From the NCBI GenBank assembly GCA_913046805.1, contig CAJWTA010000014.1, positions 1-19,593 on the forward strand: 19,593 bases of DNA. Reading direction: 5' to 3'. Numbering within the stretch: position 1 is the stretch's first letter; every line of letters starts with the position of its first letter. A model generated the notes under the pieces. That model did not search any database and was not told where the DNA came from. It saw nothing but the letters and a program-made list of their open reading frames with translations. Source of the DNA: an uncultured Fidelibacterota bacterium (GTDB lineage: Bacteria > Marinisomatota > Marinisomatia > Marinisomatales > TCS55). The position numbers were made by a program, and so were the translations under genes. Of this stretch, positions 1 to 9,800 are shown piece after piece.

Positions 1-2
1 AG

Positions 3-116
3 TTATATGTTAACTTAAATCTGGAAGTAGAGGATTTCCTAATTCAAAAACAGACGGATGCCTCATCATTAACTTTAGCTCTAGGATGGGAGGGTGATAT
101 ACGAAAACTATTTTAG
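3..116 (+). CDS. C-terminal end of a partial protein, possibly an outer-membrane beta-barrel
   Basis: An open frame runs from the left edge of the window to a TAG at 114-116, giving 37 residues of a C-terminus. The final stretch (ASSLTLALGWEGDIRKLF) alternates hydrophobic and polar residues and ends in phenylalanine, which is the usual form of the C-terminal beta-signal recognised by the BAM complex in outer-membrane proteins. It is convergent with the minus-strand gene ending at 108, and the two stop regions overlap by 9 bp. The rest of the gene is outside the window, so family assignment is not possible. The frame itself is fairly likely to be coding because it is open throughout and stops just at the convergent boundary; the membrane-barrel reading is an inference from the terminal pattern only. 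Confidence 0.5.
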   Translation, partial: LYVNLNLEVEDFLIQKQTDASSLTLALGWEGDIRKLF

Positions 117-1094
117 TTTCTTTTCAACAAATGCTAAAATCGTTCTTGGATATTCATCAACCACTACAATGAAACCTTTCTTATCAAATCGGACCACACC
201 CTCCCAATTTCTAGATTCTTTATTTATGACAAATTGAATGGGATCGGTCTGAGTTCTCTCTACTTTATTTTTGTATATTTTATATTCAACCAACCTTTCA
301 ACATGATCATACATTTTGTGCGTGTCCCCTTCGTCAGTTTTTTCTAAAACCTCATCAAAAGCAGGATTTAATCTTTTTTTCTCGCCAGGCCAATAAAAAT
401 TAAGTGCCCAAAATCTGCTTTTATTATCAACTCTTGTAGCGTCAGTCAACCGATACTCTAAATTTTCAAATGTTAACAGTTTTGAGTTTTTTAAAGATCT
501 ATCAAATGAAACAATTTTTGGATCAGGATAAATATTCTTTCCATTGGCTTCAAAAATCGCAAGAATTTGATTTCTGTGCTTTATTAAACTTTCAAAACCC
601 ATGTTTTTTATATTTACAGGTACAGGAATTTCAGTTAATGAATCATTTTTTATTTCAATCAATGAATTGTCCCTGTTGATTACACCCATGACAATATAAC
701 TTTTCATGACGTCGCTGTCTTTTGATTCAATCACTAGATACACATTTCTACCATCAAAGCATATAGCTTCAAAACCTTGATATCCTTTTATGCTTTTTCT
801 GTAGTCTGGTAATGTTAGTTTGATTTTCTGAGGTATGATTGGTTTTTTTAATTCTTCGTTTAGCCATTTGTTTATGCGAGATTTTGAAATAGAATAAAAT
901 GCTGGGTCATCATAATCAATGTATTGAGGTAGAAGTATTAACTTGTCTTTGTACCATGTTAATCCTGACATTTCTAGTGTTTTATCTTTTGCAGAGCCTT
1001 CAAGAATGATTTCTGTAACGTCCTTTTCTTGACCTCTTGCATCAGAGAAAGCAACTAAAACTGTAAATATATATAGCGTGATTTTATTTAACAT
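108..1094 (-). CDS. Secreted protein of unknown function, possibly beta-propeller (esterase-like phytase / SdiA-regulated type)
   Basis: This is a 328-residue protein with an N-terminal signal-like segment (residues 1-21, LNK then a hydrophobic run ending near SDARGQ), so it is probably exported. I do not recognise a named family with certainty. Repeated short blocks such as GFEAICFDGRNVYLVIE (about 107-123), NMGFESLI (about 165-172) and NWEGVVRFDKKGFIVVVDE (about 297-315) follow an 'EG/EA + hydrophobic + D-G + hydrophobic strand' pattern. That pattern is seen in beta-propellers of the esterase-like phytase and SdiA-regulated type, which bind or hydrolyse extracytoplasmic substrates. The start ATG overlaps the end of the upstream S9 peptidase gene by 11 bp, so it is probably co-translated with it. 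It is the last gene of the minus-strand cluster and converges with a plus-strand gene. Confidence 0.75.
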   Translation of the reverse strand: MLNKITLYIFTVLVAFSDARGQEKDVTEIILEGSAKDKTLEMSGLTWYKDKLILLPQYIDYDDPAFYSISKSRINKWLNEELKKPIIPQKIKLTLPDYRKSIKGYQGFEAICFDGRNVYLVIESKDSDVMKSYIVMGVINRDNSLIEIKNDSLTEIPVPVNIKNMGFESLIKHRNQILAIFEANGKNIYPDPKIVSFDRSLKNSKLLTFENLEYRLTDATRVDNKSRFWALNFYWPGEKKRLNPAFDEVLEKTDEGDTHKMYDHVERLVEYKIYKNKVERTQTDPIQFVINKESRNWEGVVRFDKKGFIVVVDEYPRTILAFVEKKLK

Positions 1095-3054
1095 ATTTTT
1101 TGTACCAATCTACTAATCTATTCATATAATCCAACTGATGTGGTCGTTCAATCAAGCCATGTGGTTCTCTGGGATATAAGACAAATTCTGTTTCTACGTT
1201 TTTAATTTTTAATGCCTGCCATAACTCCATTCCTTGTTCCGGATGAACTCTCTTGTCGCGCATTCCATGAATGATAAGCGTAGGTGTTTTTGCTTTGTTT
1301 ATATGAGATAGTGGTGATCTATCCCAATGTAATTGTTGATTGTCAAACCACCATTGATTCCAATGAACTATTGACATTTCATATGGTATGTCTGTTGTGC
1401 CGATAAAACTTATCATATTTGTTAATCCTGCCCCAACCATCGAAGCTTTAAATCTAGAAGAGTACTTTGTTGCTGCTAAAGCAGAAAAATAACCTCCATA
1501 AGACCATCCTCCAGTTCCGACTTGGTTTTCATCTACAAATCCCTTTTTAATTAAGTGATCTATTCCCTGCAAAACATCTATGAACTCCTCGCCACCCAGG
1601 TCATCATGATCTGATTTGGAAAATTCAACACCTCTACCAGCGCTACCACGGTAGTTTGGCTCAAGAACAAAATATCCATTGGAAGATAATAGCTGTATCG
1701 GATATGTAGGCCTCGTGTTCCATCCATCTTGACTTACACCTTCGGGTCCTCCGTGTATTTGAAGAATCAAAGGATATCTTTTCCCGCTTCGATATACCAA
1801 AGGGTACGTTAAAACCCCTTCAATTGTTTTGCCATCTCTTGCTTTCCATGATATTGATTCCTGCTTTGAAAGCTGGATGTTTGATAAAGCTGGATTTGAG
1901 AATGTTATTCTTTTCATTTTCTTTGAATTGTAGAGCCCAACATATAATTCACTTGGATTTTTACGACTATTTGCCGTGATAACAAGTTGCTTTGTATACC
2001 TGTGAAATGAAAAAGTTGATATAATCTCATCAGGAGCTAAAACGTCATTTTGATTAAAAACGTCTTCAGGCAGGTTGTTTGCTAAAAAAATTGTCGAAAG
2101 GACAGTTTTAGTTCCCCTTTGTGACAAACCAATAACTGTTTGATCGTCTATCCATTCAACATCGACAAAAGACTCTTTGAATCCAGGAGTAATTAATTTG
2201 GATTTACCATTTTTAATATTGTGAACAAAGATACTCTGAGCCAGCGGATCGTTTTGCGATGTAGCGCCTAAATACGCTAATTGTTCAGTATTTGGAGATA
2301 TTGACATACTTGAAAGCTTTCCTGGGGTTTCTGCAATTTTTCTTGGGTTACCACTTGGCGCTTTTACGCTGTAAATTGAACTCTCTAAATACTCAATATC
2401 AACATTTACTTCTTCAGCGGCCTGAAAAATGATGAATTTACTGTCCTCCGACCACTCAAACGATGACACATTAAGGTCTTGTCTAAATATTGTTTCGTGC
2501 GTTTTGGTCTCTAAATCGTAAATCCATAATCTATTAAAGAGCTGCTTTTTGCCCATCACAATCATATCATATCCATCTTTTTTCCTCTTTTTTACTGATG
2601 GACTTTCATCGTCTTTTGAGGTGAATGCTATCCATCTTCCATTTGGAGACCACTTATATGAACCAATCCCATTATCATGGTTTGTCAATGGAAAGGCTTC
2701 GCCCCCATCTGTTGGAATAGTGTATATCTGAGTTGACTTGTGATGAGTTTTTCTTAATGATAAAAATGAAAGGTTCCCATTAGGAGTCCATTGTGGAGCC
2801 CAGCTGTTGTTAGGAATTGAAGTAAATTTTCGTTGATTCAATCCATCTACATCTGTTACCCAAATTTCTTTAAATGTACTTCTACTGTTAGAATCTTTTG
2901 GTGGAGGAACAATCTTAACGTATGCAATCCTTGTGCCCCCAATATTGATGACAGGTTGAGCAATACGCTCTAAGTTGATGATGTCTTTAGCAGTTATGGG
3001 CTTATCTGCAAATACAAATGAAAGGCTGATAAAAAATAATAGAAAATTTTTCAT
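1084..3054 (-). CDS. Secreted S9 family peptidase (prolyl oligopeptidase / acylaminoacyl-peptidase type)
   Basis: This 656-residue serine peptidase has a signal peptide (MKNFLLFFISLSFVFA, residues 1-16), so it acts in the periplasm or outside the cell. Residues about 20-390 form a WD40-like beta-propeller with repeated 'WSPNG/WSEDS/ISPNT' blade motifs (for example 135-139 and 201-205). Residues about 400-656 are an alpha/beta-hydrolase domain. The catalytic triad is visible: Ser518 in GGWSYGG, Asp600 in HGMRDKRV and His632 in EPHG; the oxyanion region HGGPEG is at 434-439. This architecture belongs to family S9, which cleaves short peptides and is usually scavenging rather than processing large proteins. 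The ATG overlaps the stop of the upstream acylase gene in an ATGA arrangement, which implies translational coupling. The exact substrate preference (dipeptidyl, acylaminoacyl or oligopeptidase) cannot be read from the sequence. Confidence 0.93.
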   Translation of the reverse strand: MKNFLLFFISLSFVFADKPITAKDIINLERIAQPVINIGGTRIAYVKIVPPPKDSNSRSTFKEIWVTDVDGLNQRKFTSIPNNSWAPQWTPNGNLSFLSLRKTHHKSTQIYTIPTDGGEAFPLTNHDNGIGSYKWSPNGRWIAFTSKDDESPSVKKRKKDGYDMIVMGKKQLFNRLWIYDLETKTHETIFRQDLNVSSFEWSEDSKFIIFQAAEEVNVDIEYLESSIYSVKAPSGNPRKIAETPGKLSSMSISPNTEQLAYLGATSQNDPLAQSIFVHNIKNGKSKLITPGFKESFVDVEWIDDQTVIGLSQRGTKTVLSTIFLANNLPEDVFNQNDVLAPDEIISTFSFHRYTKQLVITANSRKNPSELYVGLYNSKKMKRITFSNPALSNIQLSKQESISWKARDGKTIEGVLTYPLVYRSGKRYPLILQIHGGPEGVSQDGWNTRPTYPIQLLSSNGYFVLEPNYRGSAGRGVEFSKSDHDDLGGEEFIDVLQGIDHLIKKGFVDENQVGTGGWSYGGYFSALAATKYSSRFKASMVGAGLTNMISFIGTTDIPYEMSIVHWNQWWFDNQQLHWDRSPLSHINKAKTPTLIIHGMRDKRVHPEQGMELWQALKIKNVETEFVLYPREPHGLIERPHQLDYMNRLVDWYKKYVK

Positions 3055-5204
3055 AATTTCTCCTTAATGCCTTTTTCACCGCCAGGTGAATACGATTTAA
3101 TTAGGTTTAATTTAATATCTTTTAAGCTCATCCAAACTGGTTTCATTTTATTGGTTGAAAATAATAATGCCTGGTCATTGTAGTGAACTGAGTTTGAATC
3201 AATCGTTGCTGATCCATACTGATGGATGCTTTGTGAGCTTACTTTTCCCAAAGTATCCCATTCTACAATTTGAAAATAGCAATCTCCCGCGATAGCCTTT
3301 CTTTGGCCTTTAGATTTTTTCGTATAGATTGCTCTAAAGATATCTGGCCCACCGCTTAAGGCTAAATTTTTATTTCCACGCTGAAGTCTTTGAATATTTC
3401 CCCACTTGACATCAAGTCTTTTAAAGTATTCTTTTGTTTTTTTAACGCTCTCTTTCAATCGCTTCATAATAAGCTCATAATCATAAATATAATCAGCTGG
3501 ATTATAAACAGGTTTTATTGCATCGAGGGCGTAATGCACTCCTACTGCTAGACTATCAGTTTGGTAGTTCCAGTCGTTAAGGATCTTTAAAACAGCCATC
3601 ACGTCTTGGTCTTGACTTTTGGCTTCACTTAAAAATCTTAAGAGATTTGTTACTAAGACGGATTTATCAGAATACCGTGTATCATACTTGTAGTCATAAA
3701 ACTCCTTTTTATTTATTGAGACATCCTTTCCATAAATCTCATGAGCTCTAAGTGCGCGGTTAGTTTGAAATCTCTCGATCCCAAGATTGCTATGATATAG
3801 ACTTTCGTCAGGGTTTTCGTTTCCTATCGTGGCTAAAAATGGTGAGCTATTGCAATTTTGTAAAAACCCAGATTTAGGGTTTAAAACTTTAGGTAAATAT
3901 TCGTAAGGATAATATTCATTCCATAGATTATCTGAAGTATTTCCTTCAAGCGGAGCTCCCTTCCAACTATATTCTTTTTTTCTTTTTGGAAATAGTGCGT
4001 TGTATAAATAAAAGATATTTCCTTCTTTGTCCGCGTAAATCGTATTGAACATTGGAATCGCCATAAGCTTTAACGCGCTTTCAAAATCTTCAAAGTTTTT
4101 CGACTTGTTCATTTTAAACCATTGTTCCAAATATCGAAATTCATTATAACCAGAATATCTAATTGCAAAGGTTCCGTGATCATTGCTAATAACTGGACCG
4201 TGTTTAGATCTGTATACTTTTCTTTTGAATGTCCACTTAATTGGTCCCCAGATTTTTATCTTTATTTTTGCTACTGAGATTTCAAAATTCTCATACTTTC
4301 CATTAAATAAATATTGATTGGAATTATTTGGGTTTAGAGTTAGTTCATAAACATCAATTAAATCTGGACTATTGACTGTATGGCTCCATCCAATATTTTC
4401 ATTATGACCTACTAAAATAACTGGCGATCCAGGAAAAAGACCTCCAACCATATTCCAACCTTGATTGCTATTTAAATGAGCTTCATACCACGCTACTGGA
4501 CCAGACCACGGTTGATGAGAATTAATCAAAATTCTAGTATGTTTGTCTTCTGATCTCTCTGGTGAAATTGCAATAACATTTGAACCTAGCATTCTATTGT
4601 TAAATAAACTAGAGCTCGATGTTGTGATTTTTTTATTATTTTTTGGATAATTATTGGATACTATATCGCCTAGAACACCATCTAGACCAAACATTAGAGG
4701 CATACGATGTATAAAGCCTGCCACAATATCTTTTCCCCGAACTGGGAAAACACCCTTAAATGCCTTTTCAGGATAAAGGGATACATAATGATTGATACCA
4801 TCTGCGTAAGCTTCACTGATTTTAATTACTTCATTGGATAAACCATTTTGATAATTCTTATCAACAACATCCCAGATACTCAGCAATTGAACCATATAGT
4901 CGTTAGGAGCCGCGGACTTTCCGTAATACTTAGCAAGATTCCCTCTAGCAGCTATCAGAACATCTTGAATTGTTTTAAAATCATCTTCTGCGTGTGCATA
5001 GCCAAGGCCATATGCAGTATCTTCATCTTTATTTCCGAAAATGTGGGGCACACCCCACGTATCTCGATATATTGTTACATCATATTTTTCATATTCATTG
5101 GATAAATTTTTCTTTTTATCAAAAATTGAATTTACTTCATGATTATTCCCTACGACTAAAATAGTAAAAACGAATAAAAATATTGTTTTAAAAATTATTA
5201 CCAT
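3051..5204 (-). CDS. Penicillin acylase family protein (Ntn hydrolase), acyl-homoserine-lactone-acylase-like
   Basis: This 717-residue precursor has a hydrophobic signal segment (residues 3-19), so it should be exported. Members of this family self-cleave into alpha and beta chains, exposing an N-terminal catalytic serine. Here the motif MLGSNVIAIS puts the expected cleavage after Gly207 and the nucleophile at Ser208, giving a beta chain of 510 residues. Flanking family motifs are present: YRDTWGVPHIFG (46-57), YGLGYAHAEDD (65-75), NSHQPWSGPVAWYEAH (228-243), FPGSP (257-261) and GHNENIGWSHTVN (266-278). The family hydrolyses amide bonds of beta-lactams, N-acyl-homoserine lactones, cyclic lipopeptides or other N-acyl compounds; the natural substrate cannot be named from sequence. 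The gene overlaps the upstream glycosylase gene by 7 bp and the downstream peptidase by 4 bp, placing it in one transcription unit with a second secreted amide hydrolase. Confidence 0.93.
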   Translation of the reverse strand: MVIIFKTIFLFVFTILVVGNNHEVNSIFDKKKNLSNEYEKYDVTIYRDTWGVPHIFGNKDEDTAYGLGYAHAEDDFKTIQDVLIAARGNLAKYYGKSAAPNDYMVQLLSIWDVVDKNYQNGLSNEVIKISEAYADGINHYVSLYPEKAFKGVFPVRGKDIVAGFIHRMPLMFGLDGVLGDIVSNNYPKNNKKITTSSSSLFNNRMLGSNVIAISPERSEDKHTRILINSHQPWSGPVAWYEAHLNSNQGWNMVGGLFPGSPVILVGHNENIGWSHTVNSPDLIDVYELTLNPNNSNQYLFNGKYENFEISVAKIKIKIWGPIKWTFKRKVYRSKHGPVISNDHGTFAIRYSGYNEFRYLEQWFKMNKSKNFEDFESALKLMAIPMFNTIYADKEGNIFYLYNALFPKRKKEYSWKGAPLEGNTSDNLWNEYYPYEYLPKVLNPKSGFLQNCNSSPFLATIGNENPDESLYHSNLGIERFQTNRALRAHEIYGKDVSINKKEFYDYKYDTRYSDKSVLVTNLLRFLSEAKSQDQDVMAVLKILNDWNYQTDSLAVGVHYALDAIKPVYNPADYIYDYELIMKRLKESVKKTKEYFKRLDVKWGNIQRLQRGNKNLALSGGPDIFRAIYTKKSKGQRKAIAGDCYFQIVEWDTLGKVSSQSIHQYGSATIDSNSVHYNDQALLFSTNKMKPVWMSLKDIKLNLIKSYSPGGEKGIKEKL

Positions 5205-5824
5205 TCAAAAGGCCCGTCTATCATATCCCATAGATATAAACACGCTAGTGTGCGATAAGGCTTCCATTTTTCTGCCACCTTTATCATCTCGTCCTCGCTA
5301 GGAAGTTTTTTCATGTCATAAAGTTTTGCATACCCTTTTTTAATAACGAGATCGCCTGTAGGCAATACGTCAGGGCGCGCTAGCGAAAAAATAAGAAACA
5401 TATCAACCGTCCACTGTCCTATTCCCTTAACGTTCATTAATTGCCTTCCTATTTTATTGTCATCTAATAAATCAATATCATCAAATTTCTTACCTATACT
5501 AGACCATTCTTTTGCAAGAATATTAATATATTCAATTTTTTGTTTAGATAAACCTATAGTTTTTAATTTTTCATTTGGAATTGATATTATGTCATTTGGG
5601 TTTATTTTCTTAGAAGCAAACAACTTTTTAAATCGACCATGAATTGCGAAAGCAGATTTTGTACTTAGCTGCTGATAAATTATATATTTAATCAACGATT
5701 GAAAATATAATTTTGATTTACTTATCTTAGGTTTTGGGAATTCTTTAATAATTTTCGCAAGACTTTTGTCAGACTTACTTAAGTGTTTAATCCCTTTTTC
5801 AACATCCATGGGTTGATATTTCAA
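5198..5824 (-). CDS. DNA-3-methyladenine glycosylase II-like (AlkA, HhH-GPD superfamily)
   Basis: This 208-residue protein excises alkylated bases from DNA in base excision repair. It has the HhH-GPD core: an all-helical N-terminal part with the motif IIYQQLSTKSA (48-58), the helix-hairpin-helix NVKGIGQWTVDMF (131-143), and the GPD-type segment LPTGDLVIKKGY with the expected catalytic Asp158. The C-terminal YRTLACLYLWDMID (190-203) is the usual last helix of bacterial AlkA/Mag-type enzymes. At about 208 residues it is the short form lacking the N-terminal AlkA beta domain of E. coli. The annotated start is a TTG 6 bp after the preceding stop, without a clear Shine-Dalgarno; an ATG five codons further in (5809) is an equally possible start. 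No Cys ligands of an iron-sulphur cluster follow the core, which argues against an endonuclease III or MutY assignment. Confidence 0.9.
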   Translation of the reverse strand: MKYQPMDVEKGIKHLSKSDKSLAKIIKEFPKPKISKSKLYFQSLIKYIIYQQLSTKSAFAIHGRFKKLFASKKINPNDIISIPNEKLKTIGLSKQKIEYINILAKEWSSIGKKFDDIDLLDDNKIGRQLMNVKGIGQWTVDMFLIFSLARPDVLPTGDLVIKKGYAKLYDMKKLPSEDEMIKVAEKWKPYRTLACLYLWDMIDGPFEW

Positions 5825-5830
5825 TATGTA

Positions 5831-6442
5831 TTATATGAGGGACTGAATGGATCGCCTTTCGGCTTCAATCTGTTTTTTATTTTCACCTTTTTGTTCAAGA
5901 ATATCAAGAACGTCCAACGCTCTTTGATAGAGCTCTTGACCTTTCAATACATGCACTAATGTAAAGGTAGCAAGTCGCGGGCTTATTGAAGCTTTTTCAA
6001 TCATGATATCTGCAGGAATTGCTTCTTTCTTTTTTTTCTTTTTTGATGGCTTTGTAGATAAAAAATCATTTGCAAACTCGTTACTAGGATCAACATCTTT
6101 TGCATGTTTCCAGCTGTCAGTTAAAGTATTCTTGGATCTACCAAGCTGTTCTTGAACAACTGGGAGCGCTGCTGCTGCTGGTTGGTGAGATGGTACTTTA
6201 TCTAATACTCTCTTCAGAAGTTTTTCAGCAGCTGTTAAATTTCCAAGCGCCATTTCAGCCTGAGATAAGATAAATTGTCCGTCAATAGATTCAGGGTGAT
6301 GTTCCAGTCCTATTTCGCAAACTCTTTTTGCTCTGGCGTAATCTGCTTTGCTTTGATATAAATCAGCAAGCACAGGGAAGAGAACGGTGTCAAAGTGATC
6401 TGCAAAATATAACTCTAGTTCGGTTTGGTTGTTTATATCCAT
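5831..6442 (-). CDS. TPR-repeat protein of unknown role
   Basis: This is a 203-residue soluble protein with no signal peptide. Two to three tetratricopeptide repeats are visible between about residues 20 and 105: VLADLYQSKADYARAKRVCE, ILSQAEMALGNLTAAEKLLK and the following helix pair. Another TPR-like helix pair lies near 161-186. Such repeats usually bind another protein. Between them lies a low-complexity basic stretch, KPSKKKKKKEA (about 131-141), probably a flexible linker. The start ATG directly follows the stop of the upstream cobalamin-binding gene with no spacer, so the two are likely translated together. That suggests, without proving, that the TPR protein works with that cobalamin enzyme subunit or simply shares the operon. 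I do not recognise a more specific family. Confidence 0.8.
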   Translation of the reverse strand: MDINNQTELELYFADHFDTVLFPVLADLYQSKADYARAKRVCEIGLEHHPESIDGQFILSQAEMALGNLTAAEKLLKRVLDKVPSHQPAAAALPVVQEQLGRSKNTLTDSWKHAKDVDPSNEFANDFLSTKPSKKKKKKEAIPADIMIEKASISPRLATFTLVHVLKGQELYQRALDVLDILEQKGENKKQIEAERRSIQSLI

Positions 6443-6847
6443 TTATCTTCTATTTTTTTGAACCCAATTTGTAATGTAATTTAATGTTTCTTCAACTGGA
6501 GTTCCAGGTCCAAATAATTTACCCATACCAAGACCCTCTAATTCTTCCATGTCTTTTTTTGGTATTATTCCACCTCCAACCAATAAAACGTCATCTAATC
6601 CTTTTTCCTTCATTATTTTCATTACATTTGGGAATATTGTCATATGAGCATTATTAAGACTAGAAAGAGCAATTACATCGACGTCCTCTTGAAGTGCGGA
6701 TGCGACAATCATTTCAGGTGTTTGTCTTAATCCAAGATATATTACCTCCATACCAGCATCTCTATAAGCAGAGGCCAAGACTTTAATGCCCCTATCATGT
6801 CCATCTAGACCTGGCTTTGCCATCAAAATTCTTATTTTTCTCTTCAT
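6443..6847 (-). CDS. Stand-alone cobalamin (B12)-binding subunit, methylmalonyl-CoA mutase C-terminal type
   Basis: This 134-residue protein consists only of the Rossmann-like B12-binding domain that forms the C-terminal part of methylmalonyl-CoA mutase and related acyl-CoA mutases. The signature [15 protein letters not shown] (residues 11-25) contains the DxHxxG motif with His17, the expected lower axial ligand of cobalt in the base-off/His-on mode. The downstream [10 protein letters not shown] (60-69) and [10 protein letters not shown] (90-99) segments match the nucleotide-tail binding loops, and FGPGTPVEE (112-120) closes the domain. The length is typical of the separate small subunit found when the mutase is split into two genes. 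The catalytic TIM-barrel subunit is not in this window. It follows dnaE by 19 bp and is directly followed by the TPR gene. Possible partners are methylmalonyl-, ethylmalonyl- or isobutyryl-CoA mutase large subunits encoded elsewhere. Confidence 0.92.
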   Translation of the reverse strand: MKRKIRILMAKPGLDGHDRGIKVLASAYRDAGMEVIYLGLRQTPEMIVASALQEDVDVIALSSLNNAHMTIFPNVMKIMKEKGLDDVLLVGGGIIPKKDMEELEGLGMGKLFGPGTPVEETLNYITNWVQKNRR

Positions 6848-6866
6848 GTGATAATATTAGTATTTT

Positions 6867-9800
6867 TTATTCGGAAATCCACACATTCTTTTTACCGCAA
6901 ATATCTCGAACTTCATTTAAAAAGGATTTGCCTGAAGAAACCTTGATATTATGAGCTAGTATTCGTTGCATTCTTCCATTTTGTCCTGTCATGTGGAACA
7001 TTAACCCACATTTACCTTTGTGCTCTTTCGCAAGTTTCGAAATTTTAACTATGTCTAGATTAGCATTATTTAAATCAATCCTGATATTAATATTCTTTGA
7101 GTAAATCTCTTTTGCTTTTTCTACAGTAACGATCTCTTCTGCTATTAGCTTTAAATCTGAAAAATCTGTTTCGTCGGTTTGCTTGCCCTTAACAAAAACA
7201 ACATTATCATTTTTAACCAGATCTTTGTATCTAGAAAAAACACTACTGAATGCTAGTATTTCTGCTTGTCCACCTAGGCAATCTAATTTGAAAAAAGCCA
7301 TCTGATTATTCTTTTTATCAAAGTGTAATTTGAGATCTGTAATTGCGCCACCAATTCGTACTTTGTTTTGACTTCTTGGGTTTAACTTTTCAGTAAAATC
7401 AAAATTGGAATGCTCTTCAAGATCATCTGCATATTTTAATAAGGGGTGACCTGAAATATACATCCCCAAAACCTCTTTTTCATTTTCGAGCATTTTACTT
7501 TCGGGCCACTCTTCTAAATTACTTAACGTAGGAACCATTGATTGATTAGATGTAGATCCTTCTGCTCCACCAAACAAATCAACCTGATTTTTTGATTTTG
7601 CATCTTGCTCACTTTGTCCATATTTAAGGGCAACCTCAATCTCATCAAATTTTTGCGCTCTATTGCCGTCCAAAGAATCCATTGCGCCTGACATAATCAA
7701 ACTTTCCAAAACTTTTTTATTGACTGTTTTAAGTGCAACGTTTGCTGTGAAGTCAAAAATTGATTCGTACTTCTTTTTATCTTTTCGGGATTCGATAATT
7801 TGTTCTAAGGCTTTGGTCCCAACATTTTTAATAGCATTTAATCCAAATGAAATTGTTTTATCGTTTACAGGCCTGAAGTCAATAGAAGATACGTTAACAT
7901 CTGGAGGGTTAACATCGATCTTCATTTTTCTACATTCGTTGATAAGTATGACCACCCTGTCAATATTTGACATTTCACTTGTAAGGTTTGCGCTCATGAA
8001 CTCAGCTGGGTAATGTGTTTTTAGCCAAGCAGTTTGGTAGGCAACATATGCATATGCCGTTGAATGACTTTTGTTAAATCCATATTCAGCAAATTTTTCA
8101 ATTAATTCATAAATCTGCCTAGCGATTTCAGGGTCGATATTATTTTTGTTTTGTGCACCATCAATAAATTTAACCTTCAATTCATCCATCAGTTTTTTAA
8201 TTTTTTTTCCCATTGCTCTGCGCATAATATCCGCTTCAGCGAGTGAAAAACCTGCAATCTCATTTGCTATTTGCATCACCTGCTCTTGGTAAACAATAAT
8301 TCCATAAGTTTCTTGAAGAATATTTTCCATGCTAGGGTGCAAGTATTGTATTTCTTTTTTACCGTGCTTTCTCTTGATAAAATCATCAATATTGTTCATT
8401 GGTCCAGGTCTATATAGTGCATTCATAGCAATTAAATCTTCAATGACTGTTGGTTTAAGTTTTTTTAAAAATTCTCTCATACCAGATGATTCAAACTGGA
8501 AAATGCCTATGGTTAATCCTTTTGTAAAAAGCTTATAGACAGATTGATCATCAAAAGGAATGTTTTCTATATCAATGTCACTTCCGCCTTCCTTAATTAA
8601 CTTAAGAGCATTATCAATAACAGTGAGGTTACGTAACCCTAGAAAATCAAGCTTCAAAAGCCCTAGGTCTTCCAACCCTTTCATATCATATTGTGATGTA
8701 ACGTCTCCTTGGGAAGATCTGTATAAAGGGACGTAATCTGTTAGTTCACCTGGCGCAATCACTACACCTGCAGCATGAATAGATGCGTGACGATTCATAC
8801 CTTCAAGAATCTTAGAATAATCTAGCAACTCTTTAAACTCACCTTTGGAAGCAGCAAGCAATTCAGGGCTTTGCTCTAAAGCTTCCTCTAGGGTAATGTT
8901 TAGAGTGGTTGGAATCATTTTTGCCAACCTATCTGTCTCTCCAAAAGAATACCCTAATACTCTTCCTACGTCTCTTACTACCTGACGGGCTTTCATTTTT
9001 CCAAATGTAATAATTTGAGTTACCGAGTTTTCTCCGTACTGATTTTTAATATAATCTATGACCTCACCACGTCTTTCAATGCAAAAATCGATATCAATAT
9101 CCGGCATACTTATTCTATCTGGATTCAAAAATCTTTCGAAAAGAAGATTGTGGCGCATCGGATCAATTGTAGTAATACCCAAAGAATATGAAACAAGGCT
9201 ACCAGCCGCCGAACCGCGACCTGGACCAACTGGGATATAGTTGTCTTTGGCATATTTTACAAAATCAGCTGTTATTAAAAAATAGCCTGCGAATCCCATT
9301 TTTTGAATCACACCCAATTCATGATTTAATCTTGATTCAAGCTCTGGTGTATAATCTCCAAATCTATTTTGCACTCCCTCAACACACAAAGACTTTAAAT
9401 ATTCGTCTGCATTTAAATTTTCCGCATCTTTTGGAATTGGAAAATTAGGCAAATGATAATCACCCATGGGTATTTCAAAATCAATACTATCAGCAATTTT
9501 TCTGGTATTTTCTATTGCTCCAGGAACATTTTTAAACATGTCAAACATTTGGTCTTGAGTCTTAAAATAAAATTCAGGTGTTGCATATCTAAGTCTTTTA
9601 GGGTCATCTCTGTCTTTTCCTGTACCCAGGCAAATATGAACATCATGTGCTTCCCAGTGCTCATGCTTGGCATAATGGGCGTCATTAGTGCAAACCATTG
9701 GCAGATTAAGTTCGTTGCTTAATTTTTTAATATTTTCGATGTTTTGTATCTCATCGGGAATTCCATGATTTTGAACCTCAAGATAAAAACGATCATCAAA

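Noticed and set aside
7663..8013. Plus-strand 116-codon open frame inside dnaE
   Set aside because: It is the antisense shadow of a fully intact, strongly conserved dnaE and has no ribosome site or family motif. The other plus-strand frames inside minus-strand genes were dismissed for the same reason.
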